A stretch of DNA of 42,686 nt from an uncultured Pseudoflavonifractor sp. (GTDB lineage: Bacteria > Bacillota > Clostridia > Oscillospirales > Oscillospiraceae). Made by a program: the position numbers and the translations under genes. Location of the stretch: positions 1 to 42,686 of the forward strand of contig CAJFTA010000014.1 of NCBI GenBank assembly GCA_904419835.1, in the 5' to 3' direction. Below the pieces are notes generated by a model. That model saw nothing but the letters and a program-made list of their open reading frames with translations, searched no databases and was not told the DNA's origin. How positions within the stretch are numbered: the first letter of the stretch is position 1; every line of letters begins with the position of its first letter. Of the stretch, positions 1-6,463 are shown one piece after another.

Positions 1-171
1 AGCGCGAGGGGGCAGCCGCCCGCCTCGCGTGGAATCGAATGCCCCGCAATGCCTTGCCGTGCAAGGCTTGCGGCGAGCGGAGCGAGGACTTTTGCGCCGT
101 TGCGCGGCGCGAAAGTAACGGCATTCCTGAAGGCAGCCGAAAAAGTCCGCGGACTTTTTCGACTGCCTGAG
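1..171 (+). repeat. Type 1 dispersed hairpin element, copy A (left end cut by window)
   Basis: First of three long related copies (others at 4127-4347 and 8455-8676). From left to right it carries a GCGCGAGG/CCTCGCG stem, a stem around GCCTTGC/GCAAGGC, a stem TTTTGCGCCG/CGGCGCGAAA, the conserved block GTAACGGCATT, and a terminal stem GAAAAAGTCC/GGACTTTTTC that ends in TCGACTGCC. The stems differ from the other copies in a pairing-compatible way while the linkers are nearly identical. It lies downstream of the minus-strand 5-formyltetrahydrofolate cyclo-ligase gene. Long reading frames across it are by-products of high GC and do not resemble proteins. Confidence 0.85.
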
Positions 172-195
172 GCGGGCCCTTCAGGGCCCGCTTTT
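172..195. terminator. Hairpin between element A and the cyclo-ligase gene
   Basis: GC-rich stem GCGGGCCCT/AGGGCCCGC with a 2-base loop, followed on the plus strand by TTTT. It sits a few bases past the stop of the minus-strand gene at 202. The U-tract is on the plus strand, so on the minus strand it is a hairpin without a good U-tract. The same arrangement (hairpin, then TCAG/CTGTCGAAAAA) borders the other element copies. Confidence 0.6.
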
Positions 196-201
196 CCCTG
201 T

Positions 202-777
202 TCACCCCGGGACAGGCTCCCCGTCTGTCACCACCAGATCCACCGGCCGGTCGTGGGCCTCTCTGGGGACGGCCTCCTGGAGCACCGCCCGGCGGCACAG
301 GCCCACGGTGGACCCGGCATACCCGGCCAGGTAACGGTCATAGTATCCCCCGCCCTGGCCCAGCCGATAACCCAGGCGGTCAAAACACAGCCCGGGCACC
401 AGAATCAGATCAATGCTCTCCCGCGCCGCCAGAGGGCAGTCCTCCCCCGGCTCCAGCATGCCGTACCGGTGGCGGATAAGGGCGCTCTCCTCCGTCACCC
501 GGCGGGCCTCCAGGCCGCGGCCGGGCAGGCAGCGGGGCAGCAGAACCTGCTTCCCCCGGTCCAGGAGCGCGGGGATCAGCCGGGCCGTGTCCGGCTCGGT
601 CCCCATGCCGCAGAACAGCAGGACCCGGTCCGCCGCCGCCAATCCGGGCAGGGCCAGAAAGCGGCGGAAGAGAATTCCGTCGCTCTCCGCCCGCTCCTCC
701 GGGGACATGGCGGACAGCCGGGCCCGAACCGCCCGGCGCAGGGCCGCTTTCTCCTCAGTGATGGAAGTGGACGGCAT
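202..777 (-). CDS. 5-formyltetrahydrofolate cyclo-ligase (MTHFS family)
   Basis: A 191-residue cytosolic enzyme that uses ATP to convert 5-formyl-THF to 5,10-methenyl-THF, returning a folate storage form to one-carbon metabolism. The family hallmark GQGGGYYDRYL lies near the C-terminus, preceded by LILVPGLCFDRLGYRLG; the N-terminal EEKAALRRAVRARL helix is also typical. The ATG at 777 is preferred over an upstream in-frame start at 840 because the family begins just before this helix. The start lies inside the 3' end of the DJ-1-like gene (23-bp overlap), so the two are probably translationally coupled as the last genes of the minus-strand operon. Family assignment is secure; physiological role is inferred from the family. 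Confidence 0.93.
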   Translation of the reverse strand: MPSTSITEEKAALRRAVRARLSAMSPEERAESDGILFRRFLALPGLAAADRVLLFCGMGTEPDTARLIPALLDRGKQVLLPRCLPGRGLEARRVTEESALIRHRYGMLEPGEDCPLAARESIDLILVPGLCFDRLGYRLGQGGGYYDRYLAGYAGSTVGLCRRAVLQEAVPREAHDRPVDLVVTDGEPVPG

Positions 778-1309
778 CCCGCACCCGCTCCATGGCCTCG
801 CGGCCGCAGGCCGCCTCCACCAGGCGCAGGCCGAACTCAAAGGCGGAGCCGGCCGCCTCGCCGGTGATGATGCGGCCGTCGGTCACCACCTGGCTGCCCT
901 TCTGCACCACGGCGGAGCCCATCTCTTCCTCCATGCCGGGGTAGCACACCGCCTCCCTGCGGTCCAGACAGCCAATGCGGGCCAGAATGGTGGGCGCGGC
1001 GCAGATGGCGCACAGCCAGCAGCCCCGGTCATAGGCCTTCTGGATCAGGGCCAGGGCAAACAGGTTCTTCTGAATGGCCTCCACGCCGCCCAGGCCGCCG
1101 GGCAGCACCAGCATCTCCATGTCCTCAGGGTCCCGGACCTGGTCCATGGTGATGTCGGCCTTTACCGTGACGCCGTGGCCGCCTGTGACCTCCGGGCCGT
1201 CCAGGCCCACCAGCGCCACCTTGGCGCCGGCCCGGCGGAGCAGGTCCAGGGGGACCAGCGCCTCAGCCTCTTCAAAGCCGTTGCCCAGCAGAATGTAGAT
1301 CATGTTCAT
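755..1309 (-). CDS. DJ-1/PfpI family protein
   Basis: A 184-residue class I glutamine-amidotransferase-like protein of the DJ-1/YajL/ThiJ group. The N-terminal NGFEEAE motif supplies the conserved Glu (about residue 16), MLVLPGG the next strand, and AICAAPTIL the nucleophile-elbow Cys (about residue 103). GRIITGEAAGSAFEFGLRLVE matches the C-terminal family block. Members act as glyoxalases, deglycases or redox-responsive chaperones; sequence alone does not choose. CAGGAGG lies a short distance upstream of the ATG. It is downstream of the thymidylate kinase gene (69-bp gap with a small GGGGC/GCCCC hairpin) and overlaps the cyclo-ligase gene. Confidence 0.92.
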   Translation of the reverse strand: MNMIYILLGNGFEEAEALVPLDLLRRAGAKVALVGLDGPEVTGGHGVTVKADITMDQVRDPEDMEMLVLPGGLGGVEAIQKNLFALALIQKAYDRGCWLCAICAAPTILARIGCLDRREAVCYPGMEEEMGSAVVQKGSQVVTDGRIITGEAAGSAFEFGLRLVEAACGREAMERVRDAVHFHH

Positions 1310-1378
1310 TTCCTCCTGTTTTCCGGGGCTGAGCCGCCCCGACGTATTGACCAGTGGTTTTCCGCTTCCGTCTCCCGG

Positions 1379-2053
1379 TCAGAGCATGCCCTGACCGGTT
1401 ATGATATCCCAGAGCTCCCGGTGGATGTCCTCAATGGACCGGACAGCGCCCGCGCTGTCCACACAGGAGACCCTGCGCCAGCCCAGCAGCCCGGCGGCAG
1501 CCAGGGCGGTACGGCGGCATTTGGCCAGATACTCCGTATCCACCTCGTGGATGTCCCCCTTTGTATGGGTGGCCTTCTCCCGGGCGCGGAGCATCTCCAC
1601 CGCCCGCTCGGTGGGCATGTCCAGGTAGATCACCAGATCGGGGACGGGCAGTCCCAGCTTGCCGCACTCAAAGTCAAAGAGCCAGCGGATAAAGCCCTCC
1701 CACGCCTCCTCGGGCAGCTTGCAGGTCTGGTGCACCGCGTTGGAGGTGGTATACCGGTCGGACAAAACCAGCCCGCCGTTCTGATAATAGCTGCCCCAGT
1801 CCTTTTTCCAGGCGGCGTACCGGTCCACCGCGTAAAAGGTGGACGCGGCGTAGGGGTTCACGTCATCGGGATGGGTGCCGAACTCCCCGTTGAGATACAT
1901 CCGCAGAAGGGCGGACGAGGGCTCCTGATACTGGGGGAAAATGAGCCGCCGGAAGGGGGTGCCCTCCGCCTCCAGCCGCCGGCACAGCCGGGCAAACTGG
2001 GTGGACTTGCCCGACCCGTCGGTCCCCTCAAATACAATCAGCCTGCCGGACAT
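1379..2053 (-). CDS. tmk: Thymidylate kinase (dTMP kinase)
   Basis: A 224-residue nucleoside monophosphate kinase. The P-loop FEGTDGSGKST (about residues 8-18) is at the N-terminus, and the DRY motif in LVLSDRYTTSNAVHQ binds the nucleotide. PDLVIYLDMPTERAVEMLRAR matches the strand and lid-proximal region of dTMP kinases. The ATG at 2053 follows a GAGG 10 bases after the TagA stop; an upstream in-frame start at 2095 would extend into the TagA gene. The protein is slightly longer than the about 210 residues of a typical Tmk, and genomes of this group often carry two Tmk-like proteins, so a paralogue specialised for another deoxynucleotide is possible. Confidence 0.88.
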   Translation of the reverse strand: MSGRLIVFEGTDGSGKSTQFARLCRRLEAEGTPFRRLIFPQYQEPSSALLRMYLNGEFGTHPDDVNPYAASTFYAVDRYAAWKKDWGSYYQNGGLVLSDRYTTSNAVHQTCKLPEEAWEGFIRWLFDFECGKLGLPVPDLVIYLDMPTERAVEMLRAREKATHTKGDIHEVDTEYLAKCRRTALAAAGLLGWRRVSCVDSAGAVRSIEDIHRELWDIITGQGML

Positions 2054-2063
2054 CTGCCCCGCC

Positions 2064-2786
2064 TCACTTTCCCCGCAGCCGGGCGCCGGCGGCATCCACC
2101 AGCACCAGGGGCAGCTTGGCCATGCGGCCGATGCGCTTGGGCTCCTTGAGCAGCCGGTAGAGCCACTCCATGCCCATCTTCTGCCACTTCTCCGGGGCCC
2201 GCTCCACCGCGCCGGCGAACACGTCCAGAGAGCCGCCCAGGCCGACCATCAGCCGGGCGCCGGTGGACGGGCCGTACTCGGCCATCCACAGCTCCTGCTT
2301 TGGGGCGCCCAGACAGACAAAGACCACATCGGCGTGGGACTCCTGAATGGCCCGGATCACCGGCCGGGGGTCCTGGAAGTAGCCGTCATGGGTGCCGCAC
2401 ACCATCAGGCCGGGGTACTGCTTCTGCAGGTTGGCCGCGGCGGTCTCGGCGATGCCGGGCTTGGCGCCCAGCAGGAACAGCCGCTCCCCGGACCGGGCCA
2501 TCCTGCCCAGCAGGCCGGAGGCGAAGTCAATGCCGGGCACCTTGCCCTTCAGGGGCCGGCCCAGAATGGACGCCGCCTTCACCACGCCGATGCCGTCGGC
2601 CAGCACCAGATCCGCCCCGTTGAGCACGGCGCGGAACTTCTCATTCTTCTTGGCCAGCAGCAGGAACTCCGGGTTGGGGGTCACCGCATAGGAGAACTTC
2701 TCCCCGGCGGCCAGCCCGGCCCCCCGCTCAATCGCCTCATCCAGCGTCAGATTGTCAAACCCGACGCCCAGTACATCAATTCTCAA
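2064..2786 (-). CDS. tagA: WecG/TagA/CpsF family glycosyltransferase
   Basis: A 240-residue GT26 enzyme. Family members transfer N-acetylmannosamine or N-acetylmannosaminuronic acid to undecaprenyl-PP-GlcNAc in teichoic acid or common-antigen synthesis at the inner face of the membrane. Diagnostic blocks are IDVLGVGFDNLTLDEAIERG at the N-terminus, VTPNPEFLLLA, DLVLADGIGVV, LFLLGAKPG and VFVCLGAPKQELWMAEY. The TTG start at 2786 is supported by GGAGG seven bases upstream. It is the first gene of a four-gene minus-strand operon and has its own promoter (2820-2848), divergent from the ABC importer promoter. No other teichoic acid gene is adjacent. Confidence 0.9.
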   Translation of the reverse strand: MRIDVLGVGFDNLTLDEAIERGAGLAAGEKFSYAVTPNPEFLLLAKKNEKFRAVLNGADLVLADGIGVVKAASILGRPLKGKVPGIDFASGLLGRMARSGERLFLLGAKPGIAETAAANLQKQYPGLMVCGTHDGYFQDPRPVIRAIQESHADVVFVCLGAPKQELWMAEYGPSTGARLMVGLGGSLDVFAGAVERAPEKWQKMGMEWLYRLLKEPKRIGRMAKLPLVLVDAAGARLRGK

Positions 2787-2819
2787 TCCAATGCCTCCAC
2801 ATGAGATAGATTCCGTTAG

Positions 2820-2848
2820 ATAATATCACATACATCTGAAAAAGTCCA
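2820..2848 (-). promoter_or_regulatory. Promoter of the tagA operon
   Basis: On the minus strand a -35-like TGGACT (2848-2843) and a -10 TATTAT (2825-2820) are separated by exactly 17 bases, 34 bases upstream of the TTG start. The -35 matches the consensus at four positions. It is back to back with the ABC importer promoter at 2892-2920. Confidence 0.55.
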
Positions 2849-2891
2849 TGAAAAAGCCGTGAACAACCGTCCGCTTTCCAAAAATTAAGGA

Positions 2892-2920
2892 TTGACAATT
2901 CCTGCTGCCCTCATTATAAT
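2892..2920 (+). promoter_or_regulatory. Near-perfect sigma-70/SigA promoter of the ABC importer
   Basis: TTGACA at 2892-2897 and TATAAT at 2915-2920 with a 17-base spacer, an exact consensus. The predicted transcript starts near 2927 and runs about 80 bases to the lipoprotein start codon. Such a strong promoter suggests that regulation, if any, comes after initiation or from a repressor. Confidence 0.9.
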
Positions 2921-2931
2921 AGACGCAGCCG

Positions 2932-2951
2932 AAGCCGGAAGGCTTTTTTTT
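2932..2951 (+). terminator. Small terminator-like hairpin in the importer leader
   Basis: AAGCC (2932-2936), a GGAA tetraloop of the GNRA type, GGCTT (2941-2945), and an eight-T run overlapping the arm. It begins only about five bases after the predicted transcription start. The stem is short, so termination would be partial at best. No known riboswitch or T-box fits in the remaining leader. Confidence 0.4.
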
Positions 2952-3006
2952 ACACCCGGATTCTTTAACACCTAAAAGTGCTAAAGCATTCTCAGAGGAG
3001 GATACC

Positions 3007-4071
3007 ATGAAAACACTGTCCAAACTGACCGCGCTTGCCATGGCCGCCGCCATGGCCCTCTCCCTGACCGCCTGCACCGTGGGCGGCGATACGGGGGGAC
3101 CCACCCAGACTTCCCCCAGCCCCTCTCAGTCCGGCGGAACACAGGGGAACTCCCCCGCTCCCTCCGCCTCCCAGCCTGCGGAGGACGCCTCCTATTTGGT
3201 TGGCATCTGCCAGCTGGCCCCCCACGACGCGCTGGACGCCGCCACCCAGGGCTTCAAGGACGCCATCACCGCCGCGCTGGGCGATGCCGTTGCGTTTAAG
3301 GAGGGCAACGCCGGCGGCGAGAGCAACAACTGCGCCACCATCATCGACGGCTTCCTGGCCGAGAACGTGGACCTGATTCTGGCCAACGCCACCGCCTCCC
3401 TCCAGGCCGCCGCCTCCGCCACGGACACGGTCCCCGTGCTGGGCACCGCTGTCACCAACTACGGCATTGCCCTGGACCTGGACTCTACCGAGGACGGCGT
3501 GCTGGGCGGCAACATCTCCGGCACCTCCGACCTGGCCCCCCTGGACCAGCAGGCCGACCTGCTGGAGGAGCTCTTCCCTGCGGCCGACTACCCAAGCGTG
3601 GGTCTGCTCTACTGCTCCGCCGAGCCCAACTCCATCTTCCAGGTGGAGACCATCCAGGGCTATCTGGAGGACAAGGGCTACACCTGCGCCCAGTACGCCT
3701 TCACCGACGTCAACGACCTGTCCTCCGTCGCCCAGACCGCCTGCGACAGCTCCGACGTCATCTATATCCCCACTGATAACACCGCCGCCAACAACACCGA
3801 GACCATCGCCAATGTGGTCATCCCCGCCGGGGTGCCCGTCATTGCCGGCGAGTCGGGCATCTGCTCCGGCTGCGGCGTGGCCACCCTGTCCATCGACTAC
3901 TATGAGCTGGGCCAGATCACCGGCGAGATGGCTGTGAAGATTCTGACCGGTGAGGAGAGCGTGTCCGATATGGCCATCGCCTACGATACCACCCTCACCA
4001 AGATGTACAACGCGGCCAACTGCCAGGCGCTGGGCATCACCCCGCCCGAGGGCTACGAGCCCATCGCCTGA
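3007..4071 (+). CDS. ABC transporter substrate-binding lipoprotein (ABC_sub_bind, TrpX-like)
   Basis: A 354-residue extracellular solute-binding lipoprotein. The signal peptide ends in the lipobox LSLTAC with the lipidated Cys at residue 23, followed by a Ser/Pro/Gly-rich linker to about residue 58. The remainder resembles the PF04392 family (LVGICQLAPHDALDAATQGFKDA, then SVGLLYCSAEPNSIFQVE), the family of TrpX and related peri-binding proteins that pair with LivH-type permeases. AGAGGAGG lies six bases before the ATG. The matching permease and ATPase follow at 4427 and 5364, but a 221-bp repeat element and two hairpins lie between. Relatives import tryptophan or other amino acids; the substrate here is not determined. 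Confidence 0.9.
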   Translation: MKTLSKLTALAMAAAMALSLTACTVGGDTGGPTQTSPSPSQSGGTQGNSPAPSASQPAEDASYLVGICQLAPHDALDAATQGFKDAITAALGDAVAFKEGNAGGESNNCATIIDGFLAENVDLILANATASLQAAASATDTVPVLGTAVTNYGIALDLDSTEDGVLGGNISGTSDLAPLDQQADLLEELFPAADYPSVGLLYCSAEPNSIFQVETIQGYLEDKGYTCAQYAFTDVNDLSSVAQTACDSSDVIYIPTDNTAANNTETIANVVIPAGVPVIAGESGICSGCGVATLSIDYYELGQITGEMAVKILTGEESVSDMAIAYDTTLTKMYNAANCQALGITPPEGYEPIA

Positions 4072-4099
4072 GCCTGCGGCGCACCATGACCGCCCGTCG

Positions 4100-4126
4100 G
4101 CGGGAGCGGAGCATTCCGCTCCCGCT
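4100..4126. repeat. Left locus-specific hairpin of element B
   Basis: Palindrome with arms GCGGGAGCGGA and TCCGCTCCCGC around GCAT, about 30 bases after the lipoprotein stop. The identical 27-bp sequence recurs at 4348-4374 on the other side of the element. It is probably the hairpin of the lipoprotein gene's terminator, but no T-run follows it. Confidence 0.8.
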
Positions 4127-4347
4127 CAGTCTGTTGAAAAACCTCGGTTGAACAGAATTGCCTGTGCCGGGGCGGGGGAGCGCGAGGGGGCAGCGGCCCG
4201 CCTCGCGTGGAATCGAATGCCCCGGAAGCCTTGCGCGGCAAGGCTTCCGGAGAGCGGAGCGAGGACTTTTCCGCCGTTGTGCGGCGGAAAAGTAACGGCA
4301 TTTTGGAAGGCTGCCGAAAAAGTCCAAGGACTTTTTCGACAGCCTGG
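4127..4347 (+). repeat. Type 1 dispersed hairpin element, copy B
   Basis: A complete 221-bp copy, between the binding protein and permease genes. It begins CAGTCTGTTGAAAAACCTCGG and ends CTTTTTCGACAGCC. Internal stems are GCGCGAGG/CCTCGCG, GGAAGCCTTGC/GCAAGGCTTCC, TTTTCCGCCG/CGGCGGAAAA and GAAAAAGTCC/GGACTTTTTC. Compared with copies A and C, stem bases change in complementary pairs while blocks such as GTGGAATCGAATGCCCCG and GTAACGGCATTTTGGAAGGC stay fixed. No protein-like frame is shared by the copies. Confidence 0.88.
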
Positions 4348-4374
4348 GCGGGAGCGGAGCATTCCGCTCCCGCT
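4348..4374. repeat. Right copy of the element B flanking hairpin
   Basis: Exact second copy of the 27-bp hairpin sequence at 4100-4126, immediately after element B. It lies about 50 bases before the permease start. The remaining stretch 4375-4426 shows only the ribosome binding site of the permease gene. Confidence 0.8.
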
Positions 4375-4426
4375 GCTGTGCGCTTCTCCCCACCTGTTTG
4401 ATTTTTCATTTTTAGGAGGAACCGCG

Positions 4427-5371
4427 ATGGATTTTCTGCTCTCCTTTCTCAACTCCATGCCGGGGGCCCTGGGACAGGGCCTGATATGGGGTGTTATGGC
4501 AATCGGTGTGTACATCACATACCGGATTCTGGACGTGGCCGACCTGACGGTGGACGGATCCCTGGCCACCGGCGGCGCCATGTGCGCCCTGGGCATTACC
4601 CTGGGCTGGAACCCCTGGGTGGCCCTGGCGGCCGCCATTCTTGCCGGCATGCTGGCCGGCCTGATCACCGGCCTGCTCCACACTCTCTGCGGCATTCCCG
4701 CCATTCTCTCCGGCATTCTCACCCAGCTGGCTCTCTACTCCATCAATCTTCGTATCATGGCCGTGGGCTCCGGCCTGACCACCAAGGCCACCCTGTCGGT
4801 CAGCGTGGACAAGTATCCCCTGATGCTCTCCTCCCGCTATATCCGGGACCTGTCGGCGGCCAACCCCTTTATCCTCCTGGTTCCCCTGGTGCTCATTGTC
4901 ATTATGCTGCTCTACTGGTTCTTCGGCACCGAGCTGGGCTCCTCCCTCCGGGCCACCGGCGCCAATCAGAGCATGGCCCGGGCCCAGGGCATCAACACCA
5001 GCTGGACCAAGGTGCTGGGCCTGGTGGTGTCCAACGGGTTGGTCGCCTTCTCCGGCGCTCTCCTCTCCCAGTACCAGGGCAGCGCCACCGTGGATATGGG
5101 CCGCGGCGCCATTGTCATCGGCCTGGCCGCCGTCATCATCGGCGAGGTGCTGCTGGGCAAGGTATTCCGCAACTTTGCCCTCAAGCTGCTCTCCGCCGTT
5201 ATCGGCGCCATCATCTACTACATTGTCATTACCCTGGTGCTCCGTCTGGGTCTGGAGACCACCGACCTGAAGCTGCTCACCGCCCTGGTGGTGGCCGTAT
5301 TCCTCACCATCCCCCACTGGAAGGGCAAGCTCGCCAAGGCCGGCAGAAAGGGAGGCGCAGCCCATGCTTGA
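4427..5371 (+). CDS. ABC transporter permease (BPD_transp_2 / LivH-like)
   Basis: A 314-residue polytopic inner-membrane protein. Hydrophobic segments alternate throughout: GLIWGVMAIGVYITYRIL, WVALAAAILAGMLAGLITGLL, FILLVPLVLIVIMLLYWFF, VLGLVVSNGLVAFSGALL, IVIGLAAVIIGEVLLG and a C-terminal segment ending near IVITLVL. The DLTVDGSLATGGAMCALGI and GTELGSSLRATGANQSMARAQGI blocks are typical of permeases that work with ABC_sub_bind proteins. AGGAGGA lies six bases before the ATG at 4427. The stop overlaps the ATPase start by eight bases, so these two are translationally coupled. Confidence 0.92.
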   Translation: MDFLLSFLNSMPGALGQGLIWGVMAIGVYITYRILDVADLTVDGSLATGGAMCALGITLGWNPWVALAAAILAGMLAGLITGLLHTLCGIPAILSGILTQLALYSINLRIMAVGSGLTTKATLSVSVDKYPLMLSSRYIRDLSAANPFILLVPLVLIVIMLLYWFFGTELGSSLRATGANQSMARAQGINTSWTKVLGLVVSNGLVAFSGALLSQYQGSATVDMGRGAIVIGLAAVIIGEVLLGKVFRNFALKLLSAVIGAIIYYIVITLVLRLGLETTDLKLLTALVVAVFLTIPHWKGKLAKAGRKGGAAHA

Positions 5372-6158
5372 GCTTCAGAATATCTATAAGACCTTCAACC
5401 CCGGCACCATCAACGAGAAGCGGGCCCTCAACGGCGTGTCCCTCACCCTGAAGGAGGGGGACTTTGTCACGGTCATCGGCGGCAACGGCGCGGGCAAGTC
5501 CACCCTGCTCAACGCGGTGGCCGGCGTGTGGCCGGTGGACCGGGGCAGCATCCTCATCGACGGCGTGGATGTGACCCACCTCCCCGAGCACAAGCGGGCC
5601 AAATACATTGGCCGTGTGTTCCAGGACCCCATGACCGGCACCGCCGCCACCATGCAGATTGAGGAAAACCTGGCCCTGGCCAAGCGCCGGGGGCACCGGC
5701 GCACCCTCCGCCCCGGCATCACCCGCGCGGAGCGGGAGGAGTACCGGGAGCTGCTGAAGATTCTGGACCTGGGTCTGGAGGACCGGCTCACCTCCAAGGT
5801 GGGCCTGCTGTCCGGCGGCCAGCGCCAGGCCCTCACCCTGCTGATGGCCAGCCTGGTTAAGCCCAAGCTCCTCCTGCTGGACGAGCACACCGCCGCCCTG
5901 GACCCCAAGACCGCCGCCAAGGTGCTCAGCGCCACCGAGCAGATTGTCCGGCGGGACCGCCTGACCACCCTGATGATCACCCACAACATGCGGGACGCCA
6001 TCGCCCACGGCAACCGGCTGATCATGATGTACGAGGGCCGGGTGGCCCTGGATATCTCCGGCGAGGAGAAAAAGCGCCTCACCGTGGAGGACCTGCTGGC
6101 CAAGTTCGGCCAGGCCACCGGCTCCGATGAGGCGGACGACAAGCTGCTGCTCTCCTGA
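5364..6158 (+). CDS. ABC transporter ATP-binding protein
   Basis: A 264-residue cytosolic ATPase driving the importer encoded just upstream. Walker A is GGNGAGKST (residues 39-47), the Q-loop is in RVFQDPMTGT, the signature is LLSGGQRQALTLL, Walker B plus Glu is LLLLDEHTAALDP, and the H-loop is in MITHNMRDAI. The DEHTAALDP variant is common in ATPases of this ABC_sub_bind importer group. The ATG overlaps the permease stop by eight bases. It is the last gene of the unit and is followed by a strong hairpin and repeat element D. Confidence 0.93.
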   Translation: MLELQNIYKTFNPGTINEKRALNGVSLTLKEGDFVTVIGGNGAGKSTLLNAVAGVWPVDRGSILIDGVDVTHLPEHKRAKYIGRVFQDPMTGTAATMQIEENLALAKRRGHRRTLRPGITRAEREEYRELLKILDLGLEDRLTSKVGLLSGGQRQALTLLMASLVKPKLLLLDEHTAALDPKTAAKVLSATEQIVRRDRLTTLMITHNMRDAIAHGNRLIMMYEGRVALDISGEEKKRLTVEDLLAKFGQATGSDEADDKLLLS

Positions 6159-6180
6159 CAAATCCGATCATGGCAGAAAA

Positions 6181-6212
6181 ACGTGCCCGCATCCACCAGG
6201 ATGCGGGCACGT
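6181..6212. terminator. Hairpin after the importer operon
   Basis: A 14-bp perfect stem ACGTGCCCGCATCC/GGATGCGGGCACGT with an ACCA loop. An A-run precedes it (a T-run when read on the minus strand) and it abuts the start of element D. It is bidirectional in form, with the better U-tract on the minus strand. Confidence 0.7.
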
Positions 6213-6429
6213 TCAGGCTGTCGAAAAAGTGGCTTCCGCCACTTTTCCGAAGGAGCTTCATGAAATTTTCACCTCGATTTCTGATGAAATTGTCGGCAAA
6301 AATTTTATGAGAAGTGTCATTTTCGAGGCACATGTCCCCGAAAATGACGGATTTTCATTTGATTCCGTCATCTGCGGATGACGGAACTCCGCGAGACTTC
6401 CTCTTCGGGGAGGTTTTTCGACAGACTGA
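6213..6429 (-). repeat. Type 2 dispersed hairpin element, copy D
   Basis: A complete type 2 copy of about 217 bp between two convergent genes. Read on the minus strand it runs CTGTCGAAAAACCTC, a small hairpin, a 10-bp stem with loop CGCA (6363-6386), AAAATCCGT, a 10-bp stem GTCATTTTCG/CGAAAATGAC (6316-6348) around loop GGGACATGTGCCT, an AT-rich stem, and a GAAAAGTGGC/GCCACTTTTT stem ending TCGACAGCC. Copy F keeps the loops but changes the stems with compensation; copy G is almost identical; copy E lacks the middle. Confidence 0.88.
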
Positions 6430-6451
6430 GGGCGGCGGATATCCGCCGCCC
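6430..6451. terminator. Terminator hairpin of the S41 protease gene
   Basis: A perfect palindrome with arms GGGCGGCGGAT/ATCCGCCGCCC, 12 bases past the protease stop on the minus strand. CGCTTTT follows on the plus strand. It joins directly to element D. Confidence 0.65.
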
Positions 6452-6463
6452 CGCTTTTATCCG

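Noticed and set aside
49..867. Open frames running through the repeat elements (also at 3950, 4126, 8498 and 35383)
   Set aside because: The peptides look alike only because the DNA repeats are alike; frames extend into neighbouring genes on the wrong strand and the stem changes do not favour synonymous sites.
3007..6158. T-box or tryptophan leader control of the TrpX-like importer
   Set aside because: The leader is only about 80 bases and has no T-box core, specifier loop or Trp-codon peptide. Tryptophan as substrate is therefore not claimed.
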